47,395 nt of DNA, taken from positions 3,510,042 through 3,557,436 of the forward strand of contig NZ_KB235948.1 of assembly GCF_000332335.1 (NCBI RefSeq), in the 5' to 3' direction. Below the pieces are notes generated by a model that made no database searches, was not told the origin of the DNA, and worked only from the letters and a program-made list of their open reading frames with translations. The stretch comes from Kamptonema formosum PCC 10802 (GTDB taxonomy: Bacteria > Cyanobacteriota > Cyanobacteriia > Cyanobacteriales > Oscillatoriaceae). A program made the position numbers and the translations under genes. Of the stretch, positions 41,150 through 47,395 are shown in pieces; positions within the stretch are counted from its first letter, which is position 1, and each line of letters begins with the position of its first letter.

Positions 41150-41911
41150 TTAAGGCTTGGGTTGAGCGGAGCCTGGTGGGAGAGTGCGCAGGAATTCTAC
41201 GGTTTCGCGGGGCGGAACCAGCACAATTTGGTTGAGTTCCTGGTCGTTACTCTTTTGCAAAGTGTCAATCACACCTTCCAAATTCACAACTTTAATTTGC
41301 ACCTTAGCAGCTAAATCTGGCTGCTGCTGCTTAAACTTATCCAGCATCGCTTGCAAATCTTCCTTTTTGAAGAAGACAGGAATGACTTGCTCGTTACCCC
41401 GCTGAATCGTCAAGAAGCCATTTGCCGGGCCGCCGGTGGCCATAAACATGGGAACGCCATTAAATTGGTTCACTTGCTGGCCCTGCTGGCGCAGCAGCGC
41501 CACGGCTGAATCAACCTGCTGCTTCATGGGCACATAGGTGAAGTCCACACCTTCTGCCTTGCCTTCGTTGGCTTTATCCATCTTGTAGACCTCAGCCAGG
41601 GACACCGGCACCACCTTGACGGCTTGTGCCAGCTGGGGATTTTTCGTCTTCAGCTGCTCGACAAATGCCTTAGCGTCTTGCTGGCTGATAAAAACGCCCG
41701 CCACCGAAGTTTGCTTGCCCCCATTGGCCACGGACGCAATCAGTGGCGCTCCCTGAGCGTCTGTAATGGTAAACACCGGCACCGGTCGCAGCTTTTGCAT
41801 GATTTGCTCCTCGGTCAGAGCCAGCGCCTGCATGTTCCCGCTCAGTGTTGGGCCCAGCAAGGCGCTCCCCACCAGACCCAGCATAGCGCCCCAGCGGATT
41901 AATGATTTCAT
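41150..41911 (-). CDS. Tic22-like family protein
   Basis: 253 residues. A signal peptide (LIRWGAMLGLVGSALLGPTL, ending near residue 32) is followed by the Tic22 fold: VFTITDAQGAPL, GVFISQQDAKAFVEQLKTKNPQ, KVVPVSLAEVYKM, and a second half VPMFMATGG, GNEQVIPVFFKKEDLQAMLD. Cyanobacterial Tic22 sits in the periplasm and thylakoid lumen and is linked to outer-membrane biogenesis; the plastid homologue serves protein import. Full length. It ends with GSAQPKP. Confidence 0.9.
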   Translation of the reverse strand: MKSLIRWGAMLGLVGSALLGPTLSGNMQALALTEEQIMQKLRPVPVFTITDAQGAPLIASVANGGKQTSVAGVFISQQDAKAFVEQLKTKNPQLAQAVKVVPVSLAEVYKMDKANEGKAEGVDFTYVPMKQQVDSAVALLRQQGQQVNQFNGVPMFMATGGPANGFLTIQRGNEQVIPVFFKKEDLQAMLDKFKQQQPDLAAKVQIKVVNLEGVIDTLQKSNDQELNQIVLVPPRETVEFLRTLPPGSAQPKP

Positions 41912-42410
41912 GGTTCCTCCCAGTACGGTCTTGCAATAAACTTAGACGAAAAATGAGGCTAAGATCGTCTCAAAAACTGATTATTTTTTCTGGATTTATC
42001 TTGTCGCTCTCATGCAGGCCAATTCCGCCCCATTCCATCGCCGGTGGCAAATTCATCCTGACGCAGTACCTTGAGAGTTCTGCAATGTTGATTTACAGAC
42101 CGGGCTGGCTTCCAGAAGTGCTTTCAGGGGAATGAAGCTTGCCGAACCGTGACAGAACAGTCTGATTTAGCGTGCCGCAAGAGAGCCCCTCTTTCCCCGC
42201 CCTACTAGCTTAGCCTGCAGGAGAGGGTTGTGTGGCAATCTCGAACAGTTTCGAGTCTGGGCATGGCGCATGAGGCATGGGGCATGGCCCCAGGCGCATG
42301 GGGCATGGGGCATGGGGCATGGCCCATTGAGCCAAATAATCAATCCAAAATCCGGGCATCCAAAATCCCAGATCCCCAGCGCCCAATGGCCCTGGGGTGA
42401 GACATGTAAA
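41912..42410. other. Gene-free region with STRR, 499 bp
   Basis: GGCATGG heptamers at about 42262-42329, partly imperfect. Promoter sequence for the Tic22 gene is expected near 41940-41990 on the minus strand but no consensus was clear. No gene is seen. Confidence 0.5.
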
Positions 42411-42484
42411 TCGGGATGACAGGATTTGAACCTGCGGCTCCCGCATCCCAAATGCGGTGCGCTACCAAGCTGCGCTACATCCCG
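42411..42484 (-). tRNA. tRNA-Pro (anticodon UGG)
   Basis: On the minus strand CGGGATG...CATCCCG forms the acceptor stem. The D-arm, anticodon arm and T-arm (GCAGGTTCAAATCCTGT) fold into a cloverleaf. The anticodon stem CCGCA/TGCGG encloses the loop TTTGGGA, giving anticodon UGG for proline. The discriminator base is A. The CCA end is not encoded. Confidence 0.96.
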
Positions 42485-42770
42485 TTGCCGTAGTGTTCTA
42501 TTCTATGGCAGTTCGCGCCACGACACTACTTCTCGATTTCTCTTCTTATCTTAGCAGACGATGCGCCTCTGGAGACAAAATCTGCCACGGAAGATTTTTT
42601 TCCCCGGAGGGAGGTGATGGAAGTCCAAGGCGGGACAGTAGGCTTTGCCGCACCTCCCATGACAGTATAGCTTGCCGTGGGGTGAGAGGGGGCGACCGGC
42701 GGATCTGCAGGATCTGCCCCTATTTCCCCATTTCCAGCGAAACTGCCTTCAGCAGAGGGTTTCAGGCGTT

Positions 42771-43031
42771 TTAGCCATGCACTTTGATGCGCTTTTCCGG
42801 CTTCTGCTTCCTCACCCAAGAGAGGAATTTGGCCATCTGGGGCTCAGCTTTGAGCTTTTCCAGGGTGTTGAGCTCTTGGGCGAGGCGGGTGTTGTCGAAC
42901 AGGGTGTGGACTTGCCGGTGGCAAGCTGAGCAGATGTCAATCGTGGGCCCGTGAGTGCCCTTCTTCTGTTTCGGGATCAGGTGATGGACGGTCAAAAGTT
43001 CCATCTCTCTGTCACAGAGTTCGCACGGCAT
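42771..43031 (-). CDS. Small HNH endonuclease-like protein
   Basis: 86 residues. It has CELC at the N-terminus, the catalytic HHLIPKQKKGTHGP, and IDICSACHRQVH with the second Cys pair and the final His. These supply a zinc-held beta-beta-alpha-metal HNH fold. A basic C-terminal helix follows (FLSWVRKQKPEKRIKVHG). Small HNH proteins cut or nick DNA; the target is unknown. It lies between tRNA-Pro and the large restriction-modification gene, on the same strand as both. Confidence 0.85.
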   Translation of the reverse strand: MPCELCDREMELLTVHHLIPKQKKGTHGPTIDICSACHRQVHTLFDNTRLAQELNTLEKLKAEPQMAKFLSWVRKQKPEKRIKVHG

Positions 43032-43105
43032 GATGTTCTAAGTTACTTTCCTGTACTATTGTATAATACAAAATTCTGCTGCGCCACCTATATCTAAGCC
43101 CCCCA

Positions 43106-43217
43106 GAAACCGGGTTTCTGCGACAACTTTTGCCTCCCACCCGAAAGATTTATTCAGAAACCCGGTTTCTCCTCCCCCCAGAAACCGGGTTTCTTTATTG
43201 AGAAAGCCGGTTTCTCC
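43106..43217. repeat. Cluster of GAAACCCGGTTTC arms
   Basis: Four single arms in alternating orientations separated by CTCCTCCCCCCAG spacers, 3' of the restriction-modification gene and 5' of the HNH gene. Unlike other copies it is not a simple palindrome. Confidence 0.85.
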
Positions 43218-43252
43218 TCCCCCCAGAAGATCGAGCGATCTAGATTAACCTG

Positions 43253-46200
43253 TTATTCCAGAGGCCAACTCGGAATCAGCCGGTCGATTTCCGCCATAAT
43301 CTGCAGAGTTTCCTTGAGAGCGACCGCCACTCGCTGATAGTGCAGTATATCATCAAAAGACAAACAGCGACCGGCTTTTTTGCGGTCTTTCAGCCATTTC
43401 TCCAAAACTTGATAGCCCCCAACTAGAAACGCCCAGACTTCCGGGGGAATCCCTTCAAAATATTGCTGCGCATGGATATAAACCCGCTGCAGCACCGGCT
43501 TGTAGGTGACTGAGGTAACGGCATTGTCCCCACTCACCGGATATTTCGTGATGATCTTGTTAAGTTTTTTCGACTTCATCAGGTGCAGTCCCACCAATTC
43601 CTGCCCTTTTTCCGAGAGCGCTTGGAACAGCCGGCTATTGCTGGTTAAAGGCAAGCGGGGAAAGTCGATTTTCAGGAATTCAGCATAGCGCTGCCGGTAG
43701 GTGGGGCTGTGAAAGATGGCGTAGGCGTAGTAAAATATGTCTTCTGAGGTGGGTGTCGCGCTCAGCTTCTTCCGAATCGCACTCAGAAAATCTGGAGACA
43801 GGTTGGGGGTGCGGTGCGCGAACAAGTTCCCCTGCTCGTTCTCGGTGTCAGGATAGAGGTAGAGGGGGAAGATATAGCAGTTATCTTTACTGGAGAGGGC
43901 ATCTTTATTCACCGGCAGGTCAGAAACGAGGAAATGCTGGAATCTCTCCTCTCTAATCCCTCTCATCGTTAATAGCGCCAGATTGGGTTTCAGGAGGTGG
44001 CGCATTACTTCGATTCGCAATCTATCCGAGCAAGACGAACTGAAAAAAATATACCGCACATCAAAAGGCCGGTGCAGGACTCTCTCAATCAGGGATTCTA
44101 TGTTGAGACGCGCGACAGCCTTTCTTGCCGGTTCAACCTGCCAAGATGCGGACTCTTTTAACTTGTAGCGTTCCTTAATTTGCCGGTCGCTGATTGTTAA
44201 ATCCGCAAATCTTTCAATCCTTTCTTTCAGGGATTGCCGGTCAGCGTCAATCACAAACGCATCTCTGTGAGTTTTGATGCCGCTGGACTTGACCGGAAAA
44301 ATATCAGCAACAGACCAGGCGCTGCTATACTCCTCACTCAACTGAAATTGTTTAGGAGTGAAGAAATAATTCGGCGGAGATGGGCGCAGTTCTGACCACG
44401 CAACCGAATTCACATCAGAAGTATTCAGGAACTCATATTTAGCCTGCCGGCTGCCCCAGATATCATAATGAAAAACCTTTTTGCCGGCATTTTCTTTTCG
44501 GCGGGACACCGGCTCGCCCCGCTCCCCCAAATCTTTGACCGCTATCAAGATAGCTACACCTTGCTTAATATCAAACACATTTTGGTCAGCTCTCCCATCA
44601 GGAGGACTTTCCTGTAGCAAAGAGTTGCCGCGCAAATCCATCACATAAAGCCGGTCAAAAGTCTTGAGGAGATCCTCTCGCATCCCTCGGTGGATTAACC
44701 CATTAAGATAAGAGTGATTGGTGATAAATCCAATAATACCACAGCCGGTCTGTTCAATCCGGTGATGGGCAAAGCGGATAAACTTGATGTAATCGTCGCT
44801 GAGAGGCTGGAGATTTTTTTCCGCTCGCACAGCTTCCTTGTAGCGCTGCATCAAGGCTTCGATACATTCGCCCTTATTTGATGAGCTAACCGCATAAGGC
44901 GGATTCCCAATCACCACCATCACCGGCACATCCCGCTGAATTGCTGAAGCTTCACTGGCTTCCTGCGCGACAAACGGCGCGAACAGTACCTCTGATTTTT
45001 TCAGCGCTTCGTCTAAACTGCAGGTGAGATAAATTCCCAGCCGCTGTTTTTCCGCAAACTGATATCCCAGATTTTGCAGCTGCAAGCCGAGTTTCAGATG
45101 CGCGATGGCGCAGGGAGCCATCAGCAGCTCGAAGCCAAACAAACGCCCCAGCAAACTATCCCGCACATACTGATTCCAAGCGCCAGCCATCCCCATCTCT
45201 TCCAGATTTTGGTAAATCTGATTTACTCCCCTATAAAGAAACGTGCCGGTGCCGGCAGCCGGATCGAGAATCCGCACCCGTGGCTGCAGGGTGACTGCAT
45301 CTTTGCTACTGTCTGCTAATCCCAGGGGCAAATTAAAGCGCTCTTTCAGAATAGCATCCACAGAGCGGACAATAAAGGAAACCACCGGCTCAGGGGTGTA
45401 ATAAACGCCCCGACTCTTGCGCAGCGCCGCATCATAAGCCGTCAGGAAGGTTTCATAAAAATGCACAACCGCATCTTCTTGGCGGGTGCGCCGGCCAAAG
45501 TTTTCCAAAATGCCGCCCATATCGGCAAGCCCCAGCAATCCCACTAAATCGTCAACAGCCCAATTTATCTGGCTGATTGAGTCTGTGTCAGCAATGCTGT
45601 TAAACAGCCGGTTCAAAAATGAATTGGTGGCTGGAATGTACGTTCCTGCTGTGCGCCGGTGGAATGCGAAACCACGCGGATTTTGAGCGTGACCTACTCT
45701 CGCCGCAAATAACCCATAAGATACAGTCTGGGCGTACATATCTGCAAACTCTGAGTCATTGAGATCCGGGAGTAACATCTCATTAAACTCCCGTTTCAGC
45801 TGGCGAAGTTCCCCTCGCTCAGTTTCGGCTTTTAATGCTTCCTCAGTGGCGAGCCGGATTGTTCGCGTTCGCCGCGCCATCTGCTTGGCTAAGCCTTGGG
45901 GAGTGCTGATAGGGGTGCCGGTGGTGTTGAGAAAGCCCTGAATTAATGCCGCCACACCGGCAGTGTCACTGACTTTAATCTCATCTCCCCCCCGCTGAGC
46001 TAAGACGGCTTTTCGCCTTTGCTTACCCTCAACATACCAGCGAAACTCCAGATAATTTGTTAAAATTAGATTCCCATTTAAGGATTCCCGATAGCGCTGT
46101 AGCTGCTCTGTTTTTTCAGCCCCATCCAGATCCAGCCCAACATCTTTGGCTTCAATATAGCCAACCAGCAAATCCCGCCGCCTCACAGTCAAGTCGGGGA

Positions 46201-46348
46201 TGCCTGCCTTGTTGCCTTTCTCCTCAATGGCAGCTTCTATCCCTACAGCCGGCTCATCCAGTAGCGCCTTGAGTGCGGGATAGTGGAGTAGCTCACAACC
46301 CCGTTTCAGGTTTTTCTGGAGTGCCCTGATGTAAGCCTCAAAACGCAT
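43253..46348 (-). CDS. Single-chain restriction-modification enzyme (N6-adenine methyltransferase with PD-ExK nuclease)
   Basis: 1031 residues. An N-terminal nuclease domain has PD (51-52) and IEAK (65-68) in the PD-(D/E)xK pattern. A helical linker follows. The methyltransferase core shows GVYYTPEPVV (314-323), motif I ILDPAAGTGTF (360-370) and motif IV GNPPY (481-485). The C-terminal 450 residues resemble the target-recognition part of type ISP and type IIG/IIL enzymes. No helicase motor is visible, unlike true type ISP proteins, so a type IIG/IIL-like enzyme that cuts and methylates from one chain is the best reading. Start ATG at 46348. No separate specificity or methylase gene is needed. 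Confidence 0.9.
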   Translation of the reverse strand: MRFEAYIRALQKNLKRGCELLHYPALKALLDEPAVGIEAAIEEKGNKAGIPDLTVRRRDLLVGYIEAKDVGLDLDGAEKTEQLQRYRESLNGNLILTNYLEFRWYVEGKQRRKAVLAQRGGDEIKVSDTAGVAALIQGFLNTTGTPISTPQGLAKQMARRTRTIRLATEEALKAETERGELRQLKREFNEMLLPDLNDSEFADMYAQTVSYGLFAARVGHAQNPRGFAFHRRTAGTYIPATNSFLNRLFNSIADTDSISQINWAVDDLVGLLGLADMGGILENFGRRTRQEDAVVHFYETFLTAYDAALRKSRGVYYTPEPVVSFIVRSVDAILKERFNLPLGLADSSKDAVTLQPRVRILDPAAGTGTFLYRGVNQIYQNLEEMGMAGAWNQYVRDSLLGRLFGFELLMAPCAIAHLKLGLQLQNLGYQFAEKQRLGIYLTCSLDEALKKSEVLFAPFVAQEASEASAIQRDVPVMVVIGNPPYAVSSSNKGECIEALMQRYKEAVRAEKNLQPLSDDYIKFIRFAHHRIEQTGCGIIGFITNHSYLNGLIHRGMREDLLKTFDRLYVMDLRGNSLLQESPPDGRADQNVFDIKQGVAILIAVKDLGERGEPVSRRKENAGKKVFHYDIWGSRQAKYEFLNTSDVNSVAWSELRPSPPNYFFTPKQFQLSEEYSSAWSVADIFPVKSSGIKTHRDAFVIDADRQSLKERIERFADLTISDRQIKERYKLKESASWQVEPARKAVARLNIESLIERVLHRPFDVRYIFFSSSCSDRLRIEVMRHLLKPNLALLTMRGIREERFQHFLVSDLPVNKDALSSKDNCYIFPLYLYPDTENEQGNLFAHRTPNLSPDFLSAIRKKLSATPTSEDIFYYAYAIFHSPTYRQRYAEFLKIDFPRLPLTSNSRLFQALSEKGQELVGLHLMKSKKLNKIITKYPVSGDNAVTSVTYKPVLQRVYIHAQQYFEGIPPEVWAFLVGGYQVLEKWLKDRKKAGRCLSFDDILHYQRVAVALKETLQIMAEIDRLIPSWPLE

Positions 46349-46811
46349 CGTTTCACGGTAATTTTTATCTATTTTACCGCCTGAGAGCCGCTATGAGTTA
46401 CTTAAAAATATAAACTTATGCTAAGTAAAGTTAAGCGCACAGCTCCCACCGGCACCCGCGCACCGCCCAGATCCCAAGGGCGAGCCGGCGCAACAAAAAC
46501 TCCCACCCGGTCAACCCTGGCACCGGCTGGGAGATGCAAGATAAGCTTTCATACATTATAAATTGAATTTCGTCAATAAGTAATCCTCCGTCAGGGGGAT
46601 GGCAAACTGGCCAGCTCAATGCAGATTAAATTCATATTTATCCGGTTATTCACTGCATAAAACTTATCAGTTTTTACTTCAAATATAGGCTCTTAATTAT
46701 ACACTATACAAACGTATTTTATATGAAAGCTCTCCGAGAGTTGCGGCCCGCCCCACATCGGGCCATCTCAATGAAAAACCCGCCGATTGGGAGGGTTGCC
46801 AGTAGGGGATT
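46349..46811. other. AT-rich gene-free spacer
   Basis: Upstream of the restriction-modification gene. Contains AT-rich tracts around 46620-46720 but no clear promoter, RNA or coding frame. Confidence 0.5.
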
Positions 46812-46864
46812 GGCGGGGGCGGGTTTTGGGGGCGGGTTTTGCGGGCGGGTTTTGCGGGCGGGTT
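46812..46864. repeat. GGGCGGGTTTT tandem repeat
   Basis: Four units of about 13 bp (GCGGGCGGGTTTT). The related inverse AAAACCCGCC lies at about 46773. Confidence 0.8.
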
Positions 46865-46958
46865 GGTCGATCCGCTGAGTTGCGCCACTGTCGGCTGAAC
46901 CGACCCCTACAATTCACCGGCAGTCGGGGGCGGGTTTGTGGCAATTTCTAGCACCTTA

Positions 46959-46989
46959 GAAACCCGGTTTCTTTAAGAAACCGGGTTTC
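46959..46989. repeat. GAAACCCGGTTTC palindrome, full copy
   Basis: Perfect copy with TTTAA centre, immediately 5' of the partial MITE C sequence. Confidence 0.92.
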
Positions 46990-46997
46990 TCTGTATC

Positions 46998-47073
46998 TTT
47001 TTGTAATCCCCTCACCCTCACCGCCCGCACTTTGGGGAGAGGGGAGAATTCTTTATTTTTCCCCCCTCTCCCT
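46998..47073. mobile_element. Partial copy of MITE C interior
   Basis: TTTTTGTAATCCCC, GGGGAGAGGGGAGAATTCTT and TATTTTTCCC match the interior of the MITE at 20241-20392. The GGGAGCATCCC end is absent on the left, and the right half is missing where the IS4-type element begins. Confidence 0.65.
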
Positions 47074-47196
47074 TTATGGGCTATCCATTACCCACATTTT
47101 TCTTAACATAAAGTACATATTTCTTAAAAAATCCTGGAACATTGATGGGCTATAGTTTTAAGCATCCTGGGGCTAGAAGCGGGGAGCAATTAAGTT

Positions 47197-47395
47197 ATGC
47201 TTGAATGGGCCAGTAGTGAGCTACAATACGCTCAACTAGGAGATCAGCGACGCCACAAGCGCTTCATTCGGATTGTGGACGATTTGGTGAGCCAACCTGG
47301 GGCGAGCGTGCCACAGGCATCAGGAGATAAAGCGGCCACTACCGCCGCCTATGATTTTTGGAAGTCTCCCTATTTTAGTCCGGCTGATATCCGTC
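47197..47395 (+). CDS. IS4/Tn5-type transposase, cut by the window edge
   Basis: 66 codons are visible from the ATG at 47197. LEWASSELQYAQLGDQRRHK, then VDDLVSQPGASVPQASGD and AAYDFWKSPYFSP, match the N-terminal DNA-binding domain of Tn5-like IS4-family transposases. The DDE catalytic domain would lie to the right of the window. The left inverted repeat of the element is not identified with confidence; the region 47074-47196 is probably its 5' end. Confidence 0.85.
   Translation, partial: MLEWASSELQYAQLGDQRRHKRFIRIVDDLVSQPGASVPQASGDKAATTAAYDFWKSPYFSPADIR

Noticed and set aside
42457-42819. Open frames on both strands between tRNA-Pro and the HNH gene
   Set aside because: They start inside the tRNA or overlap the HNH gene and show no family motifs.

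Overview
The window is cyanobacterial chromosome, most likely from a filamentous Oscillatoriales-type organism. The taxonomic evidence is the gene content: ndhD of the NDH-1 complex, Tic22, DUF2605 and DUF2973, a PucC/BCH2-family carrier, a zinc-type HemB, and several small cyanobacteria-restricted proteins. The intergenic DNA fits too. It carries heptameric short tandem repeats (GGCATGG-type and CCCAGTG-type), many copies of a palindrome built on GAAACCCGGTTTC, occasional HIP1 (GCGATCGC) sites and a very common octamer TGCCGGTG/CACCGGCA. The genus is inference; no rRNA is present.

Layout. 1-1063: nine copies of a 116-bp tandem repeat, each with a perfect 10+1+10 dyad. 1.1-6.3 kb: a SAM methyltransferase, cysteine synthase, a frameshifted TrpB2-type synthase, a small Cys-rich membrane protein and a zinc alcohol dehydrogenase. 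6.5-11.5 kb: a tandem segmental duplication of the block ICMT-like methyltransferase / SH3b protein / PucC-like carrier. The left copy is decayed and hit by a MITE; the right copy is intact. 11.5-16.3 kb: inositol-phosphatase family enzyme, DUF2934 protein, ChaN-like protein, a broken beta-propeller gene, and the DUF2973/DUF2605 pair. 16.5-25.5 kb: thrS, an orphan antitoxin-like gene, DUF4058, a DUF6717-like gene broken by a 152-bp MITE, thrB, ndhD and a REC-histidine kinase. 25.9-30.8 kb: SUI1 factor, a chemotaxis-type receptor, trpB and a CAP-domain protein. 30.8-31.8 kb: repeat-rich DNA with two MITEs and a 73-bp repeat. 31.8-35.5 kb: YidD-like protein with a Cys-rich tail, a DUF6464-like protein, rplU, rpmA and hemB. 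35.5-36.4 kb: gene-free DNA with a strong promoter, a run of hairpins and a terminator, read here as a large structured RNA that may be HEARO/omega-type. 36.4-42.5 kb: GNAT, a degenerate histidine kinase, a Sua5/YrdC enzyme, M23 peptidase, prmC, Tic22 and tRNA-Pro. 42.8-46.3 kb: a small HNH protein and a 1031-residue single-chain restriction-modification enzyme. The right edge cuts an IS4/Tn5-type transposase.

Most intact genes are housekeeping (translation, tetrapyrrole, threonine, tryptophan and cysteine biosynthesis, respiration), usually single-gene units separated by long repeat-rich spacers. The unusual content lies in those spacers: three MITE families (one with a filled and empty site both visible), several pseudogenes (TrpB2, ICMT, SH3b, carrier, aldo-keto reductase, propeller, DUF6717-like, Uma2), the 5' tandem array and the candidate structured RNA. 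All family assignments come from reading translations and motifs; no database search was run.
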